Positions 1 to 8,004 of a DNA stretch of 55,736 bases are shown here, one piece after another. Numbering within the stretch: the first letter of the stretch is position 1; each line of letters begins with the position of its first letter. The stretch is taken from contig JAAAOG010000201.1 in the NCBI GenBank assembly GCA_009909005.1, forward strand, positions 1 to 55,736. The letters run 5' to 3'. The DNA is from Alphaproteobacteria bacterium. Lineage in GTDB: Bacteria > Pseudomonadota > Alphaproteobacteria > DSM-16000 > Inquilinaceae. The translations under genes and the position numbers were made by a program. Under the pieces are notes generated by a model that did no database searches, was not told the DNA's origin, and saw only the letters and a list, made by a program, of their open reading frames with translations.

Positions 1-186
1 CCGCTGCCCCCAGGCCTTCGCCCCCTGTTCGACCACTGTCCCGCCCCCGTCGACATCGGCCCGCCCGCTCCCACCACGTCCGCTGCCTCCTGCACGGCGG
101 CGCGCCGACCTCATGGTAGGCTGGCGGTAAGCGACCCGAACCCCGTCATGTCAAAGCCGATGGCGATTTGCTCAAGGTCATTTATT

Positions 187-1254
187 TCACAAGAAAAGGG
201 TTGGCACCTCTGCAGCACAACCCGTCGATATTGAATGTCTTATTGCATGTGTTACTGCTACGACTTCGCATCCAAATCGGAAAGAGACGCGAGGCTTCGC
301 TTTTTTTTGTATAACATCAATGAAATGCTGGAGTTGTCTTTCCAGTGGGTCTTCGCTCGAAACCGCAAAGATACCCTTATCCACTACAGAATTCCATGAT
401 TCTGGCTGACCTTCTGATGGGCCTATAAAAGTCATTGACGGAATCTTTATAGAAGCTTTGGTCCCAGATATTTCATAGCAATCAGAATCAACATCATTCC
501 AAAAATATTGATTTTCACCCGACGTTTGCTCCCAACTTTCTGTTGACATAGCGCAGTCAGATATTACGAAACTGCCGAGAACACCATTCTTGAAAACCAT
601 GTTGACCACCGCTGTATCTTCAACAGTAAAATTTCTTGCATGATTTGAAGAAAACGCATGCACCAAAGAGATTTGTCCAAGAATTCTGATCATGCTTGCT
701 ATATCATGGACGAAATTAATATTCAATGGTCCGCCACCTTCAACGACCCGCCATGCTTGAGCTTCGAAGTATGAAGCGGGCTTAAAAAATTTGCTTGATC
801 CTCGTACACACACGATTTTTCCCAGTGCCTTTTTTTCAAGAACTTGACAGGTTGCGTCAACTATTGGACTAAAAAGACGATGATGGCCAACTAGTACAAT
901 ATCTTGGATACCCTTGTCATCGTGATAAAGTTTTAATGCCGAATATAAATCTGCTGACAACGGTTTTTCCACTAAAGTAGGTAGCCTTAATTTCAAACAA
1001 CTCCTCATATTTTCTATGTGCGTTTGAGTCGGAGATGCAATTATAACGGCGTCAACCTTCGTGTTCTGCATTAGTTCTTGGATTGACGTCGCGCAGTATA
1101 CATGATTGAGACCCTCACCGTGAATAGCTCGTCCTTTAGGATGAACGAAGCCGGCGAGCTCGGCTCGATTGGAACGCTTCAATCGCCCCGCGTGCTCTCT
1201 GCCTATTGCACCGGGGCCGATAATCGCTATTCTAACAGGGTGACTCTCATCCAT
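187..1254 (-). CDS. Gfo/Idh/MocA-family NAD(P)-dependent oxidoreductase
   Basis: The 355-residue protein has a Rossmann nucleotide-binding start (GPGAIG at residues 13-18) and the family's EKP motif at 95-97, where the lysine normally takes part in catalysis or cofactor binding. Length fits the family (about 330-390). Members oxidise or reduce sugars, inositols or related polyols, and the substrate cannot be read from sequence. The gene is clearly richer in A+T than the chromosome around it. It is divergent from the unknown gene at 1331, with only 76 bases between, so the two probably share a control region. No strong Shine-Dalgarno sequence is visible before its ATG. With the ATP-grasp gene at 3048-4100 it may form a small biosynthetic cassette; that link is inference. 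Confidence 0.85.
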   Translation of the reverse strand: MDESHPVRIAIIGPGAIGREHAGRLKRSNRAELAGFVHPKGRAIHGEGLNHVYCATSIQELMQNTKVDAVIIASPTQTHIENMRSCLKLRLPTLVEKPLSADLYSALKLYHDDKGIQDIVLVGHHRLFSPIVDATCQVLEKKALGKIVCVRGSSKFFKPASYFEAQAWRVVEGGGPLNINFVHDIASMIRILGQISLVHAFSSNHARNFTVEDTAVVNMVFKNGVLGSFVISDCAMSTESWEQTSGENQYFWNDVDSDCYEISGTKASIKIPSMTFIGPSEGQPESWNSVVDKGIFAVSSEDPLERQLQHFIDVIQKKAKPRVSFRFGCEVVAVTHAIRHSISTGCAAEVPTLFL

Positions 1255-1290
1255 GACGTGCGGTGGAATGCTGAGTTGCTGCCTCGGGTC

Positions 1291-1311
1291 CTCTCTCTGC
1301 CGTGGAGAGAG
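1291..1311. promoter_or_regulatory. Inverted repeat in the divergent control region
   Basis: CTCTCTC (1291-1297) and GAGAGAG (1305-1311) are perfect 7-base arms around a 7-base spacer. They lie between the divergent starts at 1254 and 1331. This could be an operator for both genes or an RNA hairpin just ahead of the 1331 ribosome-binding site. No protein family can be assigned. Confidence 0.35.
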
Positions 1312-1312
1312 A

Positions 1313-1328
1313 ATAAATAGGAATTATC
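1313..1328 (+). promoter_or_regulatory. Ribosome-binding leader shared with the ATP-grasp gene
   Basis: ATAAATAGGAATTATC ends two bases before the ATG at 1331. The identical 16 bases occur at 4104-4119 on the other strand, three bases before the ATP-grasp start. AGGA sits at ribosome-binding distance in both, which fixes both start codons. Confidence 0.6.
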
Positions 1329-1330
1329 GC

Positions 1331-2989
1331 ATGTCTTCTCTGGGCTACGCTCAAGTAGATCAATTCGTCTTTACGCCATGTGATACTCCAGAAATTCGAG
1401 TTTTACTATTGCGAGATGAAGATGCGCGCCCAATTATTGGCAAATTTTTTAAGGAATTTAGCCCTCACAAGGCAATTATAGGAACCAATGAGAAACTCTC
1501 TTCGCTCCATGCCGAGATACACAAGCGAATCAGATACGAAAAGCCGGCTAGGAAAATTGGCAATTACGTTAATACTGTATTAAATGCGGCATCATTGACT
1601 GAGACAGGATTTTCCTGGTCTTTGGGCGGGTTACTCAATCACCAGAATCCGGCAGCCGCTGTCGTCACATTGCCCCGTCTGCTGCTAATCTATGAAGATG
1701 ATTTATCAGTAGAAAATCTATCATCATTTTTTTCCCTTTTTAAACAAGTAGATTCAGAAACTCGTCCAGCTATTATTTTTATCGCAAGATCAGATATTCC
1801 GTCGGCAGCGACGAAGCTTGCTGCTTGTGGTGATGAAATTGCTGTTCTCACTTTGGCCCCTTCTGGAATTCAAGAGCTTCCCGTGAGCGCAGTGGGTTCG
1901 GCCGAGTTACATGAATTTTTAAAGCTCTTCATTGCCGAGGCGGATGGTACATGCATAGCAACTGATCGCGATAGATTGAAATTTACAGGTAATAATAGGG
2001 GCGCTCTTACTAGTATAGCGGTCGAAATGCTTAAAATACAGTCTCTATTTCGTGTCGGGCGAAAATTTGACGCCAAAGCAAAAATAGAAAATGTTGAGAA
2101 AGAATTAGCCATGCTGAGTGAATTTAAAGAAACATCCATAGACCGTGAATTGCTTTACATTAGAGGTCTTCTTGACCTTTGGTATGTGTACGTCACAGAG
2201 GATTGTATTTCGAGAATTCAGAATGCGGTTAGCATCGCTGACAGGCTTAAAGATGAACTTCTTTTGGCGCATGCCTTGAAGCAGGTCCCAATGCTGCATG
2301 GATACGGAGAACTAGCCCGCCAACATTTAATGAGAGCAAAAAATATCTTTTTATCACACGCTGAGACAGAACATGCCTTATTTGTCGATAACAACGCAGT
2401 GGTGAATGATCTTTATACTGTAGATGATTGCTCTCCACAAGCGACGAGAATGAGTAATTATATTGTCGAATTCTGTCCCTATATCCGTCGATCAACAACC
2501 TTCCACTCCAATGCCGGAATTTCTTGTCTCATTACTGGACAAACAGCTAAAGCACTCGAGTTTTTTGAACGCGCTGTCGCGGGGTCTGGGCCGGCGGTGA
2601 ATAAGCTGACCTCGGAGATCAATCGCTTCATCGCTCGATACATTGATGGAGAAGAGATAGATAAAGAAGAGGCTTACCGCTTTCTACGAAAGCTGGAGAG
2701 GTCAAATGTCCCGAAGGGCTTTGATTACCATCAGACTGTTATGCTAGCAAATCTGTGGAAGATATTTCATACGGACCTAAGCGTTGCGTCGGAAATTTTG
2801 AATGTTCTTCGAGGCAAACAGTTTCTCCCCTATGACAAGTTTTTGGATTCGCCTGATAGGCTTATACGATTTTCTCTGTCGTACATGCAGGCAGTCAGCA
2901 AGACAGCCAGGGGAAATCCACCGGGCCGACTGGGTGCGTTTTTTGAACAACATGGCCTCTGGTTGTCTGCACATGTATTTTATAGGTAA
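1331..2989 (+). CDS. Unrecognised 552-residue protein with a helical-repeat-like C-terminal half
   Basis: I do not recognise this protein. The start is placed at ATG 1331 because AGGA lies eight bases upstream within a leader shared with the ATP-grasp gene; an in-frame ATG at 1253 lacks that support. Roughly residues 1-200 look alpha/beta with hydrophobic strands, but no convincing Walker A motif is seen. From about residue 230 to the end it is mostly amphipathic helix with short TPR-like stretches (for example the segment with AKALEFFERAV), suggesting a superhelical scaffold. No signal peptide or membrane segment is evident, so it is probably cytoplasmic. The gene is AT-rich like its two neighbours and converges with the ATP-grasp gene, 58 bases apart. 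The TPR-like reading is weak. Confidence 0.75.
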   Translation: MSSLGYAQVDQFVFTPCDTPEIRVLLLRDEDARPIIGKFFKEFSPHKAIIGTNEKLSSLHAEIHKRIRYEKPARKIGNYVNTVLNAASLTETGFSWSLGGLLNHQNPAAAVVTLPRLLLIYEDDLSVENLSSFFSLFKQVDSETRPAIIFIARSDIPSAATKLAACGDEIAVLTLAPSGIQELPVSAVGSAELHEFLKLFIAEADGTCIATDRDRLKFTGNNRGALTSIAVEMLKIQSLFRVGRKFDAKAKIENVEKELAMLSEFKETSIDRELLYIRGLLDLWYVYVTEDCISRIQNAVSIADRLKDELLLAHALKQVPMLHGYGELARQHLMRAKNIFLSHAETEHALFVDNNAVVNDLYTVDDCSPQATRMSNYIVEFCPYIRRSTTFHSNAGISCLITGQTAKALEFFERAVAGSGPAVNKLTSEINRFIARYIDGEEIDKEEAYRFLRKLERSNVPKGFDYHQTVMLANLWKIFHTDLSVASEILNVLRGKQFLPYDKFLDSPDRLIRFSLSYMQAVSKTARGNPPGRLGAFFEQHGLWLSAHVFYR

Positions 2990-3047
2990 ATATTTTAGTT
3001 TGTACAAACAAAACTCCTCTTCTCGGCCATCCCTTTACAATTGGACG

Positions 3048-4100
3048 CTAAGTTGCGATCTCTGAGGCATAGAGCATCAAACCAACTATTGCCGCTTCTT
3101 CTTTTAGAGATTGCAAAAGTTTTACAAGACAAGGATCCAATTCGTAATGTTCTTTACAGTTTAATGATAATAAGTGTTTCAACATATGACCGAAACCGCT
3201 TTCTCGGCTCACTGTTGGTGTAGGGTTTGCTTCAAGGAAAAATGAGTTATCAAGGGACATCTGTTCCGGTATTGATTTATTTCGTGAGTCTATACGAAAA
3301 TCTATTCTATAGATAGACGAATACCCGATTTTTTCACATAGAGCATAGATTTCACGCCGCAGAGCTGGGTCAACTGCAACATTTCGGCGCACAAAAGTCG
3401 GTTTTGTACTTTCAGATAGTTTTTCTTCTTCAGAAAAAGTCCAGGAAGCCCGTTCTGTCTCTTCTGGGATAAGGAGTTGCGCACCAATTACACTATATTG
3501 AAGATTAGGCTGCAATACAATAGCAACTGTTGCATCAAAACCTTCGATAAACTCTTGAACGATATCTTTTCCGAATGTGACGTCATGGAGTTCTTTGCCA
3601 CGAAGCAATTGAAGGCCGCGACTCATGCCTAAATCCCTTGGTTTTCTAACATAGATTGCGCCACCTCCATCAGATTTCCATGGTTTTGGTAACCTTAGTT
3701 TTGTCGTCGCTGCAAGCGCGTTAGCAAGATCCTTGCGCTCACCAACAATATGAACGTCTGACGCACATGGGGCGACAGGTATTCTTGCCCAGCTAGCGCC
3801 GGACGCAATTATTGGCCAGCTTGCTATCTGAAGTAAACCCGAATGTAAATTAAGTATATAGTCTCCCATCGTTTCGGGGGAATGTGCCATTTCCTTTAAA
3901 TAAAGGTCAACATCGATATAGCGTGGGCTAGCACCTAATTTTTCTATACCTGCCCCAAAAAAGAAGACGACATCAGATCGCCAACGGTCGTACCATGTTA
4001 ACTTGGGTTCGACGCGATTGCTAAAGCTGTAGACTACAGCAACGGTCTTCCCGTGTAACGAATCAAGGAAAGACGAGAAACCTTGAATCCAGTCAGCCAT
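3048..4100 (-). CDS. ATP-grasp family carboxylate-amine ligase-like protein
   Basis: The 350-residue protein has ATP-grasp landmarks: a basic, glycine-rich loop (KSDGGGAI, about 142-149), a VQEFIEGFD strand at 181-189 that resembles the adenine-binding hinge of D-Ala-D-Ala ligases, and acidic/Asn metal ligands D267, E290 and N292 in DFRID...FFLEANP. An extra loop separates the last two motifs. Such enzymes activate a carboxylate as acyl phosphate and join it to an amine or similar nucleophile. Neither substrate is predictable here, and it is not an obvious housekeeping Ddl. The start is fixed by a leader shared with the 1331 gene. Base composition is AT-rich, unlike the transporter operon next door, suggesting acquisition by transfer. 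Confidence 0.75.
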   Translation of the reverse strand: MADWIQGFSSFLDSLHGKTVAVVYSFSNRVEPKLTWYDRWRSDVVFFFGAGIEKLGASPRYIDVDLYLKEMAHSPETMGDYILNLHSGLLQIASWPIIASGASWARIPVAPCASDVHIVGERKDLANALAATTKLRLPKPWKSDGGGAIYVRKPRDLGMSRGLQLLRGKELHDVTFGKDIVQEFIEGFDATVAIVLQPNLQYSVIGAQLLIPEETERASWTFSEEEKLSESTKPTFVRRNVAVDPALRREIYALCEKIGYSSIYRIDFRIDSRNKSIPEQMSLDNSFFLEANPTPTVSRESGFGHMLKHLLSLNCKEHYELDPCLVKLLQSLKEEAAIVGLMLYASEIAT

Positions 4101-4103
4101 GAT

Positions 4104-4119
4104 GATAATTCCTATTTAT
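4104..4119 (-). promoter_or_regulatory. Ribosome-binding leader of the ATP-grasp gene
   Basis: This is the reverse-strand copy of ATAAATAGGAATTATC, three bases upstream of the ATG at 4100. It is identical over 16 bases to 1313-1328. The downstream coding sequences are unrelated, so the match marks common origin or common translational control of the two genes. Confidence 0.55.
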
Positions 4120-4246
4120 AACCTCCTTCATCTCCGGTTGATTTTTCAGACCGCTTAATGAAATTTTGCGAGCTCCGGTTCAAAAGAAAGTCTAGATGGA
4201 CGGCGCCGCGCCTACTTACCCCTCTGCGGAGGGCAGCCGAGCCCTC

Positions 4247-5065
4247 TCAAATCATCCGCTTGCGCAGTGTGGCGGAGATCCATTCGCTGGCGGCGACGAT
4301 GGCGAAGATGGCGATCAGGATTACCGTGACTTCGCGCCAGGCGAAGCTGTTCATGGCGGTGTTCAGGGTGATGCCGATGCCGCCGGCGCCGACCAGGCCG
4401 ATGATGGCCGACTGGCGGATGTTGATGTCCCAGCGGAAGGTCATGACGCCGACGATCACCGGCATGATCTGCGGCAGGATGCCGTAGATCAGCACCTTGG
4501 CCGGGCCGGCGCCGGTGGCGCGGATCGCCTCGACCTGGCCGGGTTCGATCTCCTCGATGCCCTCGGCCACCAGCTTCGCGGTGAAGCCGATCGAGGAGAC
4601 GGCGATCGCCACCATGCCGGCGGCCGGGCCGGGCCCGAAGACGACGGCGAAGATCAGCGCCCAGACCAGCTCGTTGACCGAGCGCGAGCCGACGACGATC
4701 ACCCGCGCCAGCCACAGGGTGGCCTTGTTGGGCGTCAGGTTCTGCGCCGCCAGCAGCGCCACCGGGATCGACAGCAGCCCGCCCACCAGCGTGCCGATGG
4801 TGGCGATGTTGATGGTCTCGATCATCGGGTCGACGATGTCGAGGAAGAACGGCCAGTCGGGCGGCACCATGCGGCCGGCGAGATCGCCGATCTGCTCCGG
4901 CGCGTCGAGGACGAAGGGCCAGTAGATGTCCATCGCCGTGGCGGCCCAGACGATCGCCATGACCCCGCCGAGATAGGCCGCGAACTGCCACATCCGCTGG
5001 CGCCGGGAATAGCGCTCCCAGACCCGCGGCGGCCGCCCGCCCGCCTCCTGCCGCGTGCCGGTCAT
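4247..5065 (-). CDS. phnE: Phosphonate/phosphite ABC transporter permease (second PhnE)
   Basis: Integral membrane permease of a PhnCDE-type importer. It shows several hydrophobic segments and the binding-protein-dependent permease EAA-type loop (GIEEIEPGQVEAIRATGAG), which contacts the PhnC ATPase. The start is the ATG at 5065, overlapping the TGA of the upstream permease as ATGA, which signals translational coupling; an in-frame start 11 codons earlier is less likely. This gives 272 residues, the usual PhnE size. It is the last gene of the operon, and the two PhnE paralogues probably form a heterodimeric channel. No C-P lyase or phosphonatase gene is present in the window, so the substrate could be phosphonate, phosphite or another phosphorus compound. 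Confidence 0.9.
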   Translation of the reverse strand: MTGTRQEAGGRPPRVWERYSRRQRMWQFAAYLGGVMAIVWAATAMDIYWPFVLDAPEQIGDLAGRMVPPDWPFFLDIVDPMIETINIATIGTLVGGLLSIPVALLAAQNLTPNKATLWLARVIVVGSRSVNELVWALIFAVVFGPGPAAGMVAIAVSSIGFTAKLVAEGIEEIEPGQVEAIRATGAGPAKVLIYGILPQIMPVIVGVMTFRWDINIRQSAIIGLVGAGGIGITLNTAMNSFAWREVTVILIAIFAIVAASEWISATLRKRMI

Positions 5066-5880
5066 GTGATGCGCGCCCGGGCGACGCCGCTCGCCCATTC
5101 CGCCACCAGCACCACGGCGATGATCGACAGCAGGATCGCCGCGCTGAAATCGTACTCATAGCGGGAGAAGGAATTGTAGAGCACCGCGCCGACGCCGCCG
5201 GCGCCGACAATGCCGAGGATGGTCGATTCGCGCAGATTGATGTCGAGCCGGTAGATGCACAGGCCGATGAAGCGCGGCATGACCTGGGGGAGAATGCCGA
5301 AGAGCAGCACATGCACCGGGCCGGCGCCGGTGGCGCGGACCGCCTCGACCTGGCCGGGGTCCATGGCCTCGATCTCCTCGGCCAGCAGCTTGCCGACAAA
5401 GCCGGTCGAGGCGATGAACAGGGTCAGCACCCCGGCAAAGGCGCCGAAGCCGAAGGCCTTGACGAAGAAAATGGCGATGAGGACTTCCGGAAAGGTGCGC
5501 GAGAGGCCGATATAGCCGCGCGACAGCCAGTAGACCGGGGCCGGGGCGACATTGGCGGCGGCGCCGAGGCCGATGGGGATGCTGACCACGGCGCCGGCCG
5601 CGGTGGCGACGATCGCCATCTGCAGGCTCTCCACCAGGCCGTCGAGCAGCAGCTCCCAGCGGGCGAAGTCCGGCGGCACCATCTGCCCCAGCATGTCGAA
5701 TGCCCTGGGAATGCCGCGGGCGATGCGCTCGAGATCGAACTCAAGGTCGCCGATGCCCCAGACCAGATAGGCAAGGACCGCCACGATCAGGCCCCAGCGC
5801 AGCGCCGGGTTGGGGATCAGCGGCGGCTTGCGCCAATGGCGCGGTCGGGCGGGCCGGGCCGCCCCGGCCTGGGCCGTCAC
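5062..5880 (-). CDS. phnE: Phosphonate/phosphite ABC transporter permease (first PhnE)
   Basis: A 272-residue multi-spanning permease. Its EAA loop ([19 protein letters not shown]) is nearly the same as that of the following gene, showing the two are paralogues. The cytoplasmic N-terminus is basic and proline-rich, followed by the first membrane segment near residues 29-46. Translation starts at a GTG at 5880 that overlaps the TGA of the ATPase gene (GTGA). The gene order ATPase-permease-permease after a binding protein is the classic phn/ptx transporter layout. It works in the inner membrane with the ATPase and the periplasmic binding protein encoded upstream. Confidence 0.9.
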   Translation of the reverse strand: MTAQAGAARPARPRHWRKPPLIPNPALRWGLIVAVLAYLVWGIGDLEFDLERIARGIPRAFDMLGQMVPPDFARWELLLDGLVESLQMAIVATAAGAVVSIPIGLGAAANVAPAPVYWLSRGYIGLSRTFPEVLIAIFFVKAFGFGAFAGVLTLFIASTGFVGKLLAEEIEAMDPGQVEAVRATGAGPVHVLLFGILPQVMPRFIGLCIYRLDINLRESTILGIVGAGGVGAVLYNSFSRYEYDFSAAILLSIIAVVLVAEWASGVARARIT

Positions 5881-6686
5881 GAGGCCGCCTCCCGCCGCGC
5901 CGACCCCGCCCCGGCCTCCGGCTCCTCGCGGCGCAGGGTCTGGCGCCAGTCGGCGGCGCCGTAGATGCGGGTGAGCACCGCCTCGTCGACGGCCGCCGGC
6001 GGACCGTCGAACACGACATGGCCGCGGGCCAGCCCGACGACCCGCTCGGCGAACATCAGGGCCAGCCCGACATCGTGGATATTGATCAGCGCCGGCAGGC
6101 CGCGCTCGCGCGCCAGGCCGCAGATCAGCTCGAAAATGGTGCGGGCGGTCTTGGGATCGAGCGCCGAGGTCGGCTCGTCGACCAGCAGGATCTTCGGCTC
6201 CTGCATCAGGGCGCGGGCGATGCCGACCCGCTGGCGCTGGCCGCCGGAGAGCTGGTCGGCGCGGCTGTTCTCGAACCCCTCCAGCCCGACCCGGTCGAGC
6301 AGGGCGAAGGCGGCGTCGATATCGTGCGGCGGAAAGCGGCGGAAGGCCGCCTGCAGGATGGAGACATAGCCGAGCCGGCCGGACAGGACGTTCTCCATCA
6401 CCGTCAGCCGCTCGACCAGATTGAACTCCTGGAAGATCATCGCGATTTCGCGGCGGGCCCGGCGCAGCTGCCGGTGGCTCATCGCCGTCAGGTCGCCGCC
6501 GTCCAGCACCACCCGCCCGGCCGTCGGTTCGACCAGGCGGTTGATGCAGCGGATCAGGGTGGACTTGCCGGCGCCGGAGGGGCCGATGATCGCCACCACC
6601 TCGGCCCGGGCGAACTCCAGGCTGCAGGAGTCGAGGGCGGCAATGCCGCCCTCATAGGTCTTGCTCAGGCCCTCCAGGCGCAGCAT
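5877..6686 (-). CDS. phnC: Phosphonate/phosphite ABC transporter ATP-binding protein PhnC
   Basis: The 269-residue ATPase has Walker [10 protein letters not shown], the ABC signature [15 protein letters not shown], Walker [13 protein letters not shown] and a switch histidine in the NIHDVGLA segment. [20 protein letters not shown] is typical of PhnC. It hydrolyses ATP on the cytoplasmic face to drive uptake through the two permeases. It sits 15 bases after the binding-protein gene and overlaps the first permease by four bases. An unusual C-terminal tail of about 20 residues is rich in Glu, Ala and Arg and is probably unstructured. Confidence 0.93.
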   Translation of the reverse strand: MLRLEGLSKTYEGGIAALDSCSLEFARAEVVAIIGPSGAGKSTLIRCINRLVEPTAGRVVLDGGDLTAMSHRQLRRARREIAMIFQEFNLVERLTVMENVLSGRLGYVSILQAAFRRFPPHDIDAAFALLDRVGLEGFENSRADQLSGGQRQRVGIARALMQEPKILLVDEPTSALDPKTARTIFELICGLARERGLPALINIHDVGLALMFAERVVGLARGHVVFDGPPAAVDEAVLTRIYGAADWRQTLRREEPEAGAGSARREAAS

Positions 6687-6701
6687 CGGGTCAGACCCGG
6701 C

Positions 6702-7703
6702 TCACTCGGACAGGCCTTCCTGGGTGTATTCGACGTCGTTCTGGTTCTGGATGGTGCGGATCGTAGCCCAGTTCTCGCGATAGCTGATGGGGATGAAGCG
6801 GTCGGCGTCGCTGAATTCCTCGCCGACGGTGGTGCCTTCGAAGTCGAAGGTGAAAAAGGCCTTCTGGATCAGCAGCTGCAGCACCGGATCGAGATTGTGG
6901 GCCATGCCGAAGGCGGTGGTCGGGAAGGGCTGGCTCTCATAGACGACGCGCAGATCGGCGCGGTCGACGACGCCGCGGTCGGCCATGCGGTCGAGCACGC
7001 TGGAGGCGATCGGCGCGGCGACATAGTCCTGGTTGGCGACGCCGAGGATCGACTGGTCATGGCCGCCGGAATAGACGACTTCGTAGTCTTCGTCCGGCAC
7101 CACGCCCAGGGAGGCGAGCAGCGCCCGCGGCGCCTGGTTGCCGGAGTTGGAGGCCGGCTCGGTGTGGGCGACGGTCTCGCCCGCCAGGTCCTCGATCGAC
7201 TGGATGTCGGTGTCGACGTGGGTGATGACCTGCATGCGATAGCCGTACTGGCCGTCCTCGGTCCCCATGATGGTGAAGGGGTTGAAGCCGGCGATGTTGA
7301 CGCCGAAGGGGGTCGAGCCGGTGGACAGGCCGGCGACGTGCAGGCGGCCGCTGCGCAGCGCCTCGATCTGGGCGGCATAGGACTGGGCCGAGAAGTACCG
7401 CACCTCCTTGCCGGTCACCTCTTCGAGATGGGCGACGAAGGGGGCGAAGACGTCCACATAGATCGCCGGATCCTCGACCGGAACATAGGAGAAGAACAGC
7501 GTGTCGGGATCGGTCCACTCGCCGCGGTCCATCGGCAGGTCGGCGACAAGGTCGCGGTTCTCGTCGCAATAGCGCTCGGCAAGATCGCCGCGATGGCTGC
7601 AGCTCATCTCCTGGGCGGGTGCGGCACCGGCCGCCAGCATGGTGCCGGCGGCAATCCCGGCGGCGAGCACGGTGCGCACCGTGGTGATGGGGTGGAGCGT
7701 CAT
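6702..7703 (-). CDS. phnD: Periplasmic phosphonate/phosphite-binding protein PhnD
   Basis: The start is the ATG at 7703, preceded by GAGAGGA seven bases upstream; upstream in-frame starts would put 39 unlikely residues before a signal peptide. The 333-residue product has a cleavable signal (hydrophobic core about residues 10-25, AAPAQE at the cleavage region) and then a type II periplasmic binding fold with PhnD-like features such as YFSAQSYAAQIEALRSGRL and SNSGNQAPRALLASLGV. It captures the phosphorus substrate and delivers it to the permeases. Two early cysteines (CSHRGD and YCDEN) in the mature N-terminus could form a disulphide. It is the first gene of the operon. Confidence 0.9.
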   Translation of the reverse strand: MTLHPITTVRTVLAAGIAAGTMLAAGAAPAQEMSCSHRGDLAERYCDENRDLVADLPMDRGEWTDPDTLFFSYVPVEDPAIYVDVFAPFVAHLEEVTGKEVRYFSAQSYAAQIEALRSGRLHVAGLSTGSTPFGVNIAGFNPFTIMGTEDGQYGYRMQVITHVDTDIQSIEDLAGETVAHTEPASNSGNQAPRALLASLGVVPDEDYEVVYSGGHDQSILGVANQDYVAAPIASSVLDRMADRGVVDRADLRVVYESQPFPTTAFGMAHNLDPVLQLLIQKAFFTFDFEGTTVGEEFSDADRFIPISYRENWATIRTIQNQNDVEYTQEGLSE

Positions 7704-7835
7704 GGGGTTCCTCTCCGCGTTTTCGATCGGGTCAGTCTTCGATCGGGTCAAACGAACGCGTGACAGGAACCCGGCGGGTCCCTGCCGACGCCGCTCCCCT
7801 GGGTAAACGCACTTCTTCAAACCTTCGTGTCAGAC

Positions 7836-7857
7836 GCATTTCATTCGTATGACAAAT
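7836..7857 (-). promoter_or_regulatory. Possible degenerate Pho box upstream of phnD
   Basis: Read on the reverse strand this is TTTGTCATACGAATGAAATG. It carries a good TTGTCAT half-site followed, at direct-repeat spacing, by a weak second half (ATGAAAT). PhoB boxes are two CTGTCAT-like repeats, and phosphorus-uptake operons are usually PhoB-controlled. The site lies about 130 bases before the start codon. The second half is poor, so this is a suggestion only. Confidence 0.25.
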
Positions 7858-8004
7858 CGGCAAAGAAGGGGCTCGGCGCGGCTCCGGTCAGTCTGGGCGG
7901 TCGAGGAAGTGGTCACGCCAGACCGGACCGGCGCGAGCCGCCGGTCGCGGCGCCCGACTGCCGGTCTCCGTACAGGACATAGCTCTTTTGACGCGTCTCG
8001 CGGC

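Noticed and set aside
1-186. Possible gene end or start at the left edge
   Set aside because: The stretch is GC-rich with a short open frame on the minus strand, but it has no ribosome-binding site and no recognisable protein sequence.
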